A stretch of DNA of 64,000 bases from Pyxicephalus adspersus (taxonomy: Eukaryota > Chordata > Amphibia > Anura > Pyxicephalidae): positions 87,079,123-87,143,122 of the forward strand of contig NC_092859.1 of assembly GCF_032062135.1 (NCBI RefSeq), given 5' to 3'. This document shows positions 25,660-39,753 of this stretch, one piece after another; the first letter of the stretch is position 1; each line of letters begins with the position of its first letter. Both the position numbers and the translations under genes were made by a program. Under the pieces are notes generated by a model. The model saw only the letters and a list, made by a program, of their open reading frames with translations, had not been told where the DNA came from and made no database searches.

Positions 25660-25689
<30 letters not shown>
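25660..25689. repeat. Poly(A) tract, about 30 bases
   Basis: Long A run in the presumed ZFC3H1 3' UTR; it reads as T on the transcribed strand. Confidence 0.9.
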
Positions 25690-25691
<2 letters not shown>

Positions 25692-26267
25692 AGAAATTGA
25701 AAAGGGGGGGGGCCCTCAAATGCACTTAGCAGACTGATGGCCTTGCTTCCGCTGAGGACCTGCTGCTGCTTTTTGACTTAGCTATAGAAATGAGTCGGTT
25801 CCCAAGAGATCTCTTTAAAAGGAGAAGAAATTAGGTAAAGATTAAGAAGACTGAAGAGAGACTGAGTGTTCCTAAACCGATTGTAAACAGCAGTCTCCAT
25901 AGCTAAACACAGGTTCTCACAGGCATCAGTGAGAGAGTCAAGCAAGTTAGAAACAACACAACAAATGGGGATTGCAAAATAAAATCGAGGGTGAGAGGAG
26001 AATAAACACAAAAACAGACAGAAACAATAAAACAGCAGTCACTTTAACTATACTTACGGACAAGAGAATCTTGTTGGGCCTAGAAGCAGGCCAGAGTTTG
26101 GAATTCAACTCTTCAGTTGATGGGCAGTAAATTTTGTATTCCCAGTTACAGAAAGCATTGCCGACTCAGAGTAGGTCTGGCTTTCACAGGCTAATCTGAA
26201 TCAGAATTTTCAGGACCATTTTGGCAATTTAGTATAGGACTTTGGCATTATTGCAACCAACCAGTGT

Positions 26268-26396
26268 TCAGTGATTCTTGCTTTCTGTTTTTAAATTTAG
26301 GAGCTCATCTAGGCTGACTCCAATCTCTTGGCACTTGGAAACTAGTTTTCTCAGGTTATCAGTTTTACCTCCTCCTGATGCTTCAAACAAGAGTTG
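26268..26396 (-). CDS. ZFC3H1: ZFC3H1 exon 35 (stop codon)
   Basis: Encodes QLLFEASGGGKTDNLRKLVS and KCQEIGVSLDELLNLKTES, ending KNH and TGA at 26270-26268. The human C-terminus has a slightly longer stretch before TESKNH. Confidence 0.95.
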   Translation of the reverse strand, partial: QLLFEASGGGKTDNLRKLVSKCQEIGVSLDELLNLKTESKNH

Positions 26397-29300
26397 CTGC
26401 AAAAGACGGGGGAAGCACAAGTGGTAAGTCGTATGTACTGCACACATCTACAGGCATGGTAAGCACAAATCAAATAGTTATAACCCCAACAAATAAAAAT
26501 CAGATGAAAACATTACATCTTTCCAGAGTTCAGCACACAGAGGCAACTTCTGAACTGCTCGTTCATACAAATGATGGGCCTGCAGAAAAGGTACATTTAG
26601 GAAAGAAAGGGAAGAGAAAATAAAGATGGGTCACTAATAATTACATACTTCAGAAAAGTCATCACACACATACACTAGCTGGCCAATTCTCTGTGGGTGG
26701 AAACCGCTAGATTCTATGTGAAGGCAAGTGTATGTAATGGAAATTTATCTTTAAATATGTATATAGTGAGGAAGGGATCCTCTGTTAGGTCTGTGGTTCT
26801 AAAAAAAGAGATTCACCATCATAGTGATCATTGTCAACCAGACAGAAATGTGAATGAAATCAAGTGTGGGATAAAAACTTTGTACACTATCGATTTCCTT
26901 ATTTTCTGTGCATCTTACGAACAAAAAGTGAATTCTCCCTAACATGATATGGGTTTTAACTGATCCCTGCTCAATTTGCAGAATACACAATACAATATCA
27001 TGAAACCAAACTAATACCGGTAATATCTGCCTGCTCAATCGATAGCAATTTATAGTTACATTTACCTCTTTCTGTCCTTTCAGGAAAGTTTCCGCAGCAA
27101 TGGCTCTAAGAGGATCAAACAAATGGATTATAATTAGATTGAAAGGGATTATATGTACAGCAAAAATTTCTGTCAAAGGGTTAAAAAAAACATTACACAT
27201 GTCTCTCATATAAAACAATTGAATATTACAAGGAAGCCAACATAAAAAGCAGCCTAAAGATCAAGAAATGAATAAGTGGTGCCCACAGGCACTTCCTGTA
27301 GAAAGTCTCAGAACATAATATGATGTCATTAAATAGGTCTCCTTATGGTCACTATTTTTCTTGACTTAGAACATACTACTAATATTCAAACAACAAATCA
27401 TATAAAAAGGTACCATTTACCTGCACATTACATAAAAACACAAAAATATTTGTACATTACATTTTCCAGATGGGCAGGCACATTGGGAAGTTATACGTAA
27501 ACATCTTCGACTGCATTTTCACAGTTTGCATATTGTTGTCCTCCAATTCTTGCTTAAGTACCCTATGGATGGAAAATTACAACATACACACTGACTGCAA
27601 ATGTGACAGCAATACAATATAAAGCTGCTTGTATAGCTTCATCTATAAGTGCACAATCCAGTTTGTATTGCCACTTCTAGAATTTATAATTGGATCTGTT
27701 TATGCACTTAAGATATAGTTTTCACAGTCCAAGTTTTGGAGATGCCTGGAGCTTTAGGAACAACATTTACAATTTTGTAAAGTACAGTAAAGAGAATCCG
27801 AATTTGTGGTAATTCAGCCTTGCTTACTAGAAATACATGCACCAATACTTGCTGTCAGAACAATGTCAGCTCAGTGACCTGTCTGAAAGCACAGCCCCGA
27901 GTTCATAAAACACCCAACTACAATTACATGACAGACTACGACAATTCTAAGAAGCAGACATGAGACTGCACAAACTTTCATTCTTTCTGTTCTGTCATGG
28001 AGAATACAATTAAAAATAAAATGTAAGTAATCACCAAGTAATATTTTAAAAACGTGCTTGCGGCAATTTAATAATATTGCCATATGTAAGTGGGGGGGGA
28101 AAAATCCAACTGGCTGCTAATGACAAAACATCTCACTTATAAATTACAACAGGAGATAAATACACCATGTAAAGGTTTCCAATTACTGAGTTTGTGAAGG
28201 GGAAAAACAAAACAAACAAAACATTTAGCTAACCTGAGTGCAAGTCCAAGATTTGCAGGCATCATGGAAGAAAAGCGCTCCATAATCTTAGAATGCTGTG
28301 CCTTGGGAACACAGCTCAAATAAAAGTAAATAACCTGAAAACGCAAACAAATAACTTAATCGGAATTAATATATTGTGTATAAAGTAAAAGTCTGCAGCT
28401 TGTTTAACAACACACAGGAAATCACCGCAAAGAAAGCAGCTCGGGGTAGGTGCATGCTGGAGGTCACAGTGGCACCCATTCTATGCTGCTTTATTCACCA
28501 ATCAAGATGAAACTTTTGAGTATATCTGACCAGAAGCTGTAAGGCAACACTGAACAGTTCTCACTATTATTAATACTTGAGGGAAACTGAGCCAGTCATG
28601 CTGCACTGATGTCAATGGGTTCAAGCTGAGCACCATAAATCAGACAACCCTCACCAACACAGTTTAGTTACTGCACTACTGACCGTGAACATGCATTTAT
28701 AATGAGGTTACATTTGCCAAAGCCCTAGACTTTCTTCTGGAAATGTTTAACTTTTTATAGACATGGAGGTCATACTAAATAAGGTTTCAGGTAGAATGCC
28801 CAAGTCAACTGGCATAAAACTTGCTATATGGAAAAAAAAATATCGAAAAAAGCTTACTTTAAACATATTACAGAAATTAAAATGAAAACTTACTGAATTG
28901 TGAAATTCATAGTTGGTCCAATAATCAGCAGTGCTAAAAGGAGTCAGGTGGCGTGTAGGAACAGTCATTAGACATCTGTTAACTAAATCTGTAAAATGCT
29001 TACTATCTTGGACTTTATTTCTGGATCCCACAAGTTTGCTGTTAGTAAAGACAAGATAACTGAAAAGAAAAGAGTCAATAAATATAATGACAACTATATC
29101 TGTGAAATGTTTCCTGTGAATCAATAAAACAATATTTCTACTTACTCCATCCAAAGCTTCTGCAGAATATTCTGTTGCATCACAGCACCCAATGCAGCTT
29201 CATATGCATCAATTGCCTCTGCTGTGCCAGCGTGAAGAGACTGCCATAGACTGCAAATAAAACATAAGAGCATGACATAGTAGCATTCGCTGGTTATAAA

Positions 29301-32300
29301 GCGATAGAATATAAAAACATTATGTACACTTATAGTTGGAGACAAGGCAAAAGTTGAAGGTACACTGTACTTTAACTTTATGCCCTGATATAGTCTTAAA
29401 GAGACATAAAGCTGCACCCAGAAAAGGAAGCAGTGGGACCAGTGCTAGTCACCACTGTTGCCCGTGGGTTCCTGTAGTCAATCTTTTGCCCTTACCTAAT
29501 ATACTTTATTCTGCATGGTCTTCATAAGAAGGTGGCCATCTTGGTAAAAGGAAGGATTTTGCTTTCTTATGATGACATATCAAGTGGAAAGAATAAAGAG
29601 CAGCACAAAACCAGCACCACCACATCTCACTTATGAGACAAGCAATCAGTGCTTGCGATCTCGCACTGCACAATGTTTTATGTACAGAAGTGTGTAGACA
29701 TCTTCACATAGCACTTCTAAATTTTCCGAGGAAGAGATGTTTTGGAATACAATAGCACAACCTCACTTTTTGAGTTCAGCTTTACTTTAATGCTTTTTCA
29801 GGTAGGTATGAAGCTGACAGCACTAAACAGCTCACCTAGTAAACCTATTTTATCCAGCAGAAACGATTAAAGAGTAGCAGGAGGAATAACTTACCAGAAA
29901 ACAAGCCAGAGATATGAGGTCTGCAAATCCGAAGCATTAAAACGTTCTTCTCCTTTGCATTCTGGTGCTTTGAAATCCATTGGTACTGAGAAATTCAGTA
30001 GATACCTGAGAAGGAAAAGTAGCATTCTAAATAACTTGGATTTACAAGTATCACAAACAAATCACGGGACTTTTTAGGCACAGAATTTTAAAAAAAATGA
30101 AACTAACTTATTTTAGAAAGTTTAACACACAGGTAAAAGGTTAACAATAATTACTACACACTATATATAAATACAAATATATTTACACATTATGGCAAGG
30201 TCTCATATAAGTCGGATGGGGTCTACACGTTTTGCAGATTTAAACCCGCTTCATCAGAAAATTATTGAGACCTGACAACATATACGAATTTACAGAATCT
30301 GGTTTACAAATATTTCTATACAATAATAAATGTTTTCAAACAGGTATTTTACATACCAATTCTTGGAAAATGTTGACAACAACACTCTAAGGAGGGTATC
30401 TGCTCCAAACAAAAAGAGCACTGATTTCAAGCCAGGCAGAAGAGTGTCATAGGCTAGCAAGCAAGGATTATCTCATATCTTCTTAACAAGTCACCTAAAA
30501 TTGTTTACAAACAGTTTTTAGAGTATTCACATTTAATCTCTAAAAGTAGGAATTACAAAACTTGGTCATTATATTACTATTTTCTTTCATATTAGGTAAT
30601 ATTTCAAGATGTACATAGGTGCTTTTATCAATTTACTAAATAATCAATTAGACATTTCAATAAGAGAGCTGGTAAGCACCAAACCAATATATGATTAAAT
30701 AGTTTGTATTTGCTTATGATTGAAGTCACTATTATTATGTAGCTTCTTAATTAATGTTTTGAAACAGACAAATTTATTCTAAAGTCAACTCTATTAATAT
30801 AACATAAGCTGTCACTACTTTATAATATTCCAAAAAAGTAGCTGGTGATTTATATCCGTTGTGAATACATATTTCTAAAATAATCCCTCATATATGAAAT
30901 ATACTAAATTACTTATGTCATCATCATTAACTACAGCCATCCACAGTTTATTGAAACGTCTAATTTTTTAGGAAGTTTCTAAGAGCACCTATATAAATCT
31001 TGAAATATTAACTAAGATGAAAGACAATGGTAATATAATGACCAAGCTTTGTAATTCCTACTTTTGGAGATTACCGTATTTTTCGCCATATAAGACGCTC
31101 CAGAATAACAGACGCACCCAATTTTAAAGGAGGAAAATCTAGAAAAAAAGATTCTGAAAGATTATTCCCCTTCTGATCACTCACGTGCCATTCATACCGA
31201 TATTCCCCTTCTGATCACTCATGTGCCATTCAAATTCCCTTTCTGATCACTCTGTGCCATTCAAATTCCCCTTCTGATCGGCAGATTTTCGCCCGATAAT
31301 TGGCCGATGCCGATTATCGGGCGATAAAAATCTGATGTGTGTACGTAGCTTAAGACCTTGCCATGATGTGAAAATATATTTGTTTTTATATATAGTGTGT
31401 AGTAATTATTGTTAACCTTTTACCTGTGTGTTAAACTTTCTAAAACAAAAGAAATGAAATGTCCGTCCTGTGGTTTGGAACCACACATTCTATGTATGTG
31501 CTTTACTTTGAAATAAAAACACAGCAGTGGCTCCCTCCAGCAGTACAAAAAAGTTCAAGTTCAAAAAAAAAGGTGTACAGAGAAAATCTTGTTAGCCAAG
31601 CAGAGAAAGGTAATTAGGAAGAGCACAGTCAAATTGTTAATAGCAATAACAAAATAGAGAAAGGTGGGAGGTGAAAATATTCACAAAACTCTGGGTAAAA
31701 ATACACACATTGTTTAAATAAACCCCTGGGCAAAAGATTTTTCTGGAAAAAGTAACTGGCAAACTGCAGAAATCAAAATTTATCCCCAAACACAATGCAT
31801 AGAATTCACCAGAATTGTTAATACAGAATAGTATATTTTCACTGTCGCTTTTTGAAAGCTGTAAGCGATTTCTTATACGGCCAATTTTTTCAGCTACGCC
31901 ACAAAAATTTATATCTGACAAAAAAACAAAACAATTCTGAGTCTTTAGAAAGTTTTTGCAGCTCAGTAACCCAATGTATTGAAGCCAGAAATCAGCAGGA
32001 TCACTTACAGCAAGAAGATTTTATAGAAAAAGAGGTCAGAAATGCCAGAATATCAACTGTCATAGGATATTGTACGTGAATGCACATTAACGCTGACCAT
32101 ATCAGTTACCTATTTTACAGAAAGGATGACTATATATGAAGAGAACATGTATGAAGAGTGTGGGAAAGTAACACAAACAATTTATATTTACATACAGTAA
32201 TATACAAATATAGCTTGCCTCAGAAGATCTGCTGGACTGTATTGATCATTGACATTTTCAAAGAAGGACTTAATGAATTCATCCATTAACACTGGAATAT

Positions 32301-35300
32301 TCTCAAACCATCCCTGCAAGATACAAGATTTTCTTGGGACCATAAAATAGAAAATGAAGAACAATCCTTTTTCAGGGTCCTGAATAAATATCCCAGTACA
32401 TTACAACTTACAAAAGCTGGAGATAAATAAACTTTTTAAAAAGATGAAATAATTACCTCTTTTAAAATTGTGCGTATCTTTTGCTAACAAGGCTGGCAGT
32501 TAATTTAGGCCATATATAAAAAGATACATTGAAATACAAGAAACAACTAATTTCTTATGCAAACAATACCATAGTAGTTACTGAACTAAGAAGCAGTATG
32601 CAGAATACTAACATACTAGGAAGCTCTTGACACCAAAAAATGAGAGAGGTTTACCTGCTGTACTAAAAACCTGCAGACATTATAAAAGATTTGTGTGTTT
32701 CCAGGGTAATTTCTGAATGCAGTCATCCAGACTTCCATGCCATCTTCTGGTTGCCCAATCTTAAGGTATACAGAACATAATGCCTCTAGGATGTCACAGT
32801 TATCACTCCAACCATCAAGCAGCTGTTTGCATATGTTTACTGCTACAGAAGTCCTACAAAAAAAAATCTGCAATGTCAAAAGGTGTACTATGGGAAGCAC
32901 TTGCAGTACAATATAGTGTAAAATTCTTACCTGCTTAACATAAGATTTATTAGAACCATATTTTTATAAAGTGGTAGGCAAACTTCAGTACTTTCTTTAG
33001 TGCTCAGGTTTTCATCGGAGCAAGAAAAGACAGCAGCTAAGGGTGTAAAAAAAAAAAAAAAAAAGAAAGAAAAACAAAAGTAGTGTAAATATTCCAATAT
33101 TCAAGCACCATTTATGCAATGAATAAAACATGGAACTTTCTTTTTTCCGGGTTATTTTTTTTAGCTGAACACAATGATGGCAAAAACTTGGCATTATAGT
33201 AATATACACCCCAGTGCAGGTAATCTATCAATCTTTTTGCCATATTCTAGGCATTTCATTTCCTGGGTTAATCCCAATTTAAATCCTCCTCTAACAGTCT
33301 GGTATATATCAATTTACAATTAAACAACTAAACAAATTGTAGCCCATACAAATGTAGTGAACAAAGGCATTGCACAAGTTTCCAAAAGACATTTATGTAA
33401 TCAGCACAATACACACATTGCTAATATATATAAAACGCATTTCTAAGTGATAGGGAAATGTCTACCATAAGATTGTGTCTTTTTTGTTGGCCTGTATGGA
33501 TACAGCTTATGAATTCTGTCTTTCCACAGGGAACTTTTGCCACAACAAACACCCCTAATTCCAATCTAATTTTATTTCTGCCTTGAGACTTTGGTATTTT
33601 TCCTTTTTCTCTTTGCCACAGGGCACCTCTCTTTTAGCACCGAGGTAATATCTGTCCACATTGAATGAGATAACATAACTTATCCACTTATGTGGGAGAT
33701 GGAGAGCGTAGTTACATGTAGGCAGGCATGGCATCTAGACTATTGGCTTCTATAACATGATGAATGTTTATATACAATGATAATGTAATAACTTCCACTT
33801 ATATACAGACTAATACTACTGTAATAAACAATCTGGCAAAACCTTTGCAGTACACTGGAAAAGTTACAGAAACAATGCAAGAAGAAAACATGCAAAATTT
33901 GAACTCTGACACACCTTCAAATAGAGCAAGCAGCATGACAGGATCAGTCTTTACACTTTGAGAAATCAGACATTGCATAATAAATGGCTCCTTGTTAACT
34001 ATCCTGGAAGGGTTTGAAACTGTTGGGTCATAGAAATGTTCAGGTAAAGTATTGTACTCCATAAGGTGAATGTAAGAAAGCCATGCTAAGCAGCGGTCCT
34101 GGGGAGTAAGGTGATCTGCTACACTCTTCTCACAAGGAGACTTTAAAGCATTCTGTGAAGCATATTAAAAAAAAAAAATTATTAAATCAAGTTAGAGCCT
34201 GAAAAATACAACTGTTTCATGGTAGCTATACATTTTAAATCACAGAGCTAAACTTCAGGTTCAAAAATGCAGCTATCATAAGCACCCGATTTTGTCCTGA
34301 AATCAGCCTCTTGTAAACCCCTAAGCAGGACACAGACTGGGAAGGGAAGAGGAAGAACGGACAGCCAGTCAGGTGTGACATAAAAAATATGCTGACAAAG
34401 AATATGGTGATTAGAGGAGAGACTCCCATTAATCTCTAAAAAGCCTGTAGTTGTACCTGCTCTCTCCAGAAAAGGGGCCTGGAGGTGAAAAACAGATGTA
34501 AATATTGTCTGCTGCATTTGACAGCTACATTTGGATAAAATACTTAGTAGAAATAAGGGAAAATCTGTGCAGGGCTTTTCAGTTTTCTAAAATTCAGACT
34601 GCATTGGCTTTTTAACAGTCTGGGATCTCATTTAACCCCTAAACTGGCTAAGGGCTATACAAAAGGAACAAGGGGCAGCATGCAGACAAAAAAAAGATTT
34701 ACATGGCTGCCCCAGAGCAAGCGCATATTTGTTATCTAGAAACTATTCCTAAGGTTTAATTCATGTCACATTCAAAAAGTACTTGTACCCATTTAACACT
34801 TTTATAGGTCACTGAAAATATAAAAATATATATGCACATTTGCTACATTCTTCCATGGTCTTTACACTCCTAAGAGAAATGTCAGCTTTAGTAAATAAGA
34901 AATCTGCTCCAAGGCTCACATCACTTGACTTGACAGAGTTTTTGAAGAACACAATATAAAAAATATTGGGTGCATTACCTGTAAAATAGCATTGGCATTT
35001 TGAAGTCTTCCTGTGATCAGGTTTAGATGCACACGGTACAGCAAAATTTCTAAGCACTGCAATGACAGCAATTCAGATTGCTGATCTTCCTGTATTCGCT
35101 GCATAAGGTACTGTAAGGCACGGCTGCACACCTGGTCCTTCCCATCAAAGGAAATCTCCAAATTCAAGAACTGGAAGGTAAAATTAGGCAAGAAAAAGAA
35201 TTACGAAAACACATCCACACAAGTGTTCTATGCTTAAAAATTTGTTACATGCCAAAGTTAGTCCCCTGCATGCAGATCATTTATCATTAGATGTGAATAG

Positions 35301-36091
35301 GCTACAAGGCTAGGTTTTCTTTATTTTACCAAAAAGCTTTTCTGTTGGCTTTATTATGTACTTGTATATTTAGTGAAGTGGTTGTCCTGTTATCAGTGTA
35401 ACATTTGTAATCAATATACAGTCATTTTCTTTGAGTCCACTGATTAACTCCACCTACAACTGGATATTGGCAAAATGTAAAACAGTCCATGATGACCCTC
35501 TGCTGTACCAAGTATGTCTCAGATCAGTTTCAAAGCATTCCCATAAACATGATTCTAAGAACAGAGGGGTGGGACCTATGTTTCTGCAAAACAAGGATTA
35601 TATGTATATTTTATATGTATACTTTGTCTACTAAAGGACAGAGGCAGTCTTAAAATTTTGCGGTGTCCAAAAGCAATCCAACTAAAGGGTTGATGACAGC
35701 CAGTTGCCAACAGTCTTACACGAACAAGCACTAATAAAGCTGAGCTCTGTCCTCCGCAGCAACTAACAGTGACAAAACTTCAATAAAAATTAGATTACAA
35801 ACACTTACACTCCACCAAATCTGAAAAGAAGGAGCATACTCCACTGCCGTCTCACACATTTCTTGTATTTCTTCTGCTGTCCCTCTTTTTGAAAATAATT
35901 TAAGGTAGTGACCCCAAATTTCTTGATTGTCTCTGTTTTGTTCCAATGCTCGGGACAATACATTCAGAGAGGAGTCCAAACGTTCAGAGGTAGTCCTGCA
36001 CAAATATATAGAAAAATTTACATATACAAAAAAAACTTCTTGTCCTAATACATAATGTAGGGACATGCTCTCTCTAAGATTACACACATAT

Positions 36092-36153
<62 letters not shown>

Positions 36154-39100
36154 CTCAAATAATTTTCCAATGATTTAAAACATTTTCTATAGTTTAATTT
36201 TTTTTAAAGTATAGATACAGATATAAAATAGTTAGTTACTATGTGTTCTTAAACAATAAGTTGCGTGTTTTTAATAAAAGAAGCTAGCAGGAGGAGGGGT
36301 TAAATTGGAATTTTAGTAAATGAAACAAAATGCCACTTCCTGCAAGAATAAAATGTTACATTTCCAGACAACAAAAGCCACTTACCCCTCATTTTGATTC
36401 AAGCACTTGTATGCCAACTTGATCCAAAGCTGTATATCTTGAGGGTTATCAAGCACACTTGCCTCCAGGTTGGATATGTCATCTGTATCATTTGTGAAAT
36501 ACCTGACATCATCTGTTGTGACAACACCATCCTGAATAGGAACCTTTGTTTTGAGCTCTGAGGAGTGTGCTGGAACTGTAGGAAAAAGCAAAGCAGTTTC
36601 ATAGAACAGGGGCAAGAGACATCAGTTCTACTACTGCCAAACTCTAAGAGGTATTGGTTAGGGAGTAATGATAACAAAAGCATGTCCTAGCTTTTAACCC
36701 ACATGAATGAGACATGCAGAGTTTTTCTTTGTCATTGATGAGTATACATATTAAGCACGAAAATTTAGTCAGAAAAAAATGGAATATGCACAAAAAACAC
36801 TGGTAAGTGGAAAGCTACTATAATCTCTGTGAATGCGGAAAAGTAAACTGTGTTAAACAATGTACCTGAAGTATTAAAAGTTGACAAATGGTCCAGGAAA
36901 ACACTCCATGTATGCAGCTAAAGATACTTTTATGCAAAGCTTACAATACATCACAACATTAGATAAATTTAGTCTAACTTAGAACATGTTGACTGTAGTA
37001 TATTTGCTATTTTTTAGAAACCTTACCACAGGTCGCTGCTTTTGTAGCCTCTTCTTCATCACTGCTGCTACTTTCTGAAACAGGTTTTTTCCAGTACATA
37101 GGCTTCCATTTTCTCTTATCTTTACAAGTAGTGTGCGGAGGGGCTGGGAAACAAAAAAACAAAATTACACTTAGAGAAGTCACCAGTATCATGCAGATTA
37201 GACCCAATCAAGCTATGCTGTGACTGATCCCCAAAATGATTCCAGCCAAGGTAAAGAAAGAGCAGTTAGTTATTGGTCACTAAAACTCCTCCAGTTACCA
37301 CTCCCACCATTTATGAATTCACAAAAACAGTAAATCAGCTCCAGCTCTATGATTCAGAAACAAATTACATGTTAGGCATTAATACAGTAAGTACATTTAG
37401 GTGGCATGATTATTGGAATCCTTTTTCTATATGGATAAAGTTATTAAAAAAAGAATGTTCTTTATGTTGCCTTAGGGCTTATCTTTAATATCCTTTTGGA
37501 CTTCAAGGCTAACAATAAGGGCCATGCCATGTTGGAAATCCGACACATCCGACACATAACATCACCTTCTCAACAGTAGTAAAACTAAACACAGAAGTCT
37601 TTACAATGCTCTACGTAGAACAACTAACCAACACCTTGCTGGTTGGCCCAATAGAAATAGGATTTTTTGTTTTTTTTGGATGCCCCTTTATTTGTAGCCA
37701 GTAACATTAAAGGCTTTAGATTGGTAATTTAATTGCTGCACAGGAATGCCCAAAAAACAGTTACAGAAAACAACATTCCCTACAGGGTTTGAAAAGCAGA
37801 CAAACTTACTGTGATTTAAACTTTGATTGACATGACTCACAAGAAGAACCGACATCAGATCCATTAACATACCATCTCTGTTAAAACCAAAGAGCTTGTC
37901 GACGTATTTTTCTGTAAAAAGGTTGCAAATGAAACTTAAAACAGACATCATTTATCAACAAATCTGAGTTTGCCTTAGGAAAGATATCTGAAATAATGGT
38001 CCTATTCTAAATGGATGCAGTGGGAAATATACAGAAAAGTTAGTAGCTCAAATATTTTAATACCTATGCTCAATACGGTCAAATGAAGGCCGGTGAGTAA
38101 GTACCAATAAAACATATTTTTGCCAAAGGCAAAGACAAATGGGGTTTACATTCCAACCCTAGAAGGCAGGTTATAAGGCTGAAAAAATGTTCTGTGGTAA
38201 AATAATGTCAAGAAGGGACCTGGAGATGTGTCTCTCTATGTGTTTAAAAAAAAAAAAAAAAAACATGCCCCAATATAGTTGACTACCCATCTTGTTACTT
38301 TACACCTGATATGACCACATTCACAGTTTTAGCTTTATTGGATATAATACACTTTGAAGCTTATATCTGTGCAAATATTGGAAATTCCATAAATAAGGCA
38401 AACTGCCTTTCTAGAAAATACTTTCAATTCCTGAATCTAAAATTCGAAGGTACTGCGACTACTGCTGGGACTGAAAAAAAACCCCACAAAACTATTTGAT
38501 AAGTGCAATTAAAGATTGCGATCAGGCAGGTAAGATTATATTATTGCAGAAGGGATATTGCTTGTGCCTTCTGCAATAAAGACCTGCCTGGTTGCAGTTT
38601 TTACATTTTTGGGGTTTATTTTTACTTTAATGCTTTGATTGAGCAGTTTTCAGGCTTCTATAGTAAACTGTGGCATAGTTACAGATAATTCCCTCTTCAT
38701 CTACATGTTGACACAGCAGGCCATGTATCACCTATGAATGTGACTTAGAAAAGAAAAGGGACTAGTGAAAAAAAACACTGGCAAAATTTGGGTCACTATG
38801 GAAAACCAAATATGGGTATGAAAAGGGAGTGTATCTCTACAGAACAATGGTGTAACGGACCATTTTTAGCAAAAACTGCACGATATCTAGTAAAAAATGA
38901 CTCTTTCCAACGTTACCAGTAGCAGCTATAATTTCCTCATCAGTACTTTTCTCAGAGCATCCAATCAAGTCCAAGTCATAGGACAGGATGTCTTGAAAAA
39001 GCTGTTTACGGCTGAGAGTGCAATCACGCATATGTTGCCTGGAAAATGGACAAAATGTGAAAAAGTAGCATTTTTAGTAGTTTTCACAACTGCTGTTGAA

Positions 39101-39318
39101 AAAGGAAACCTTGCTAAATGTTCAAACTTACCACTGACAGTCATCATCATTGCATGTGCCTGTGAGGTCAAAACGACAAAAAAACGTCTTGGGTTCAATC
39201 ATGTTGCTATAAGATACAGAGCTCAGAGTCAGCTTCTCCTTTGTGCGAAAATATGGACTGAACCTGCAAAATAAAATAAGGTAAACCATTAAAATCTTGA
39301 CCTCGGAATATATACACA

Positions 39319-39360
<42 letters not shown>

Positions 39361-39721
39361 ATACATATACACACACACACTTGGTATACATTCTTTGTGC
39401 TAGAACTTGTATGTAACTTGAGTCATAACACCGCTCGCTACCCTTATTTACCTGTCTCGAGAAGCCACGACTGACTACGAGCATCAGTACGCCAGTTGCT
39501 ACCATTCGGTGAACAACCCGTGCTATAACTCTCTGTGATTTACAGAACGTCTCCTCCTCTTCAGCACCATCCTAGTAAGCACTCGACTCTTCTCAGCAAG
39601 GTAAAGGGAGGTTAAATTTTCATTTATTTTATCTGTATTTGTGTATTTTAGTATTAAGCAGACTTATACTAAAGTACCACTGTATGTATGTATAAATATA
39701 TATATACCTACATCTTCACCT

Positions 39722-39753
<32 letters not shown>

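Larger units (their letters stand above)
30006..32218 (-). other. ZFC3H1: ZFC3H1 intron 27 content
   Basis: Holds the 1.3 kb fold-back element and, at 31446-32218, sequence with opposing open frames that I could not assign. Confidence 0.6.

Noticed and set aside
31169..31275. CRISPR-like short repeats
   Set aside because: Only three imperfect units without distinct spacers, in an animal genome; better explained as a decayed tandem inside a transposon.
31637..32079. Opposing open frames on both strands, one vaguely like a retroelement gag
   Set aside because: The resemblance is only to a charged helical pattern; no zinc knuckle, protease or neighbouring pol part is present.
38897..39274. 125-codon open frame on +
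   Set aside because: Antisense shadow of ZFC3H1 exons 17 and 18.
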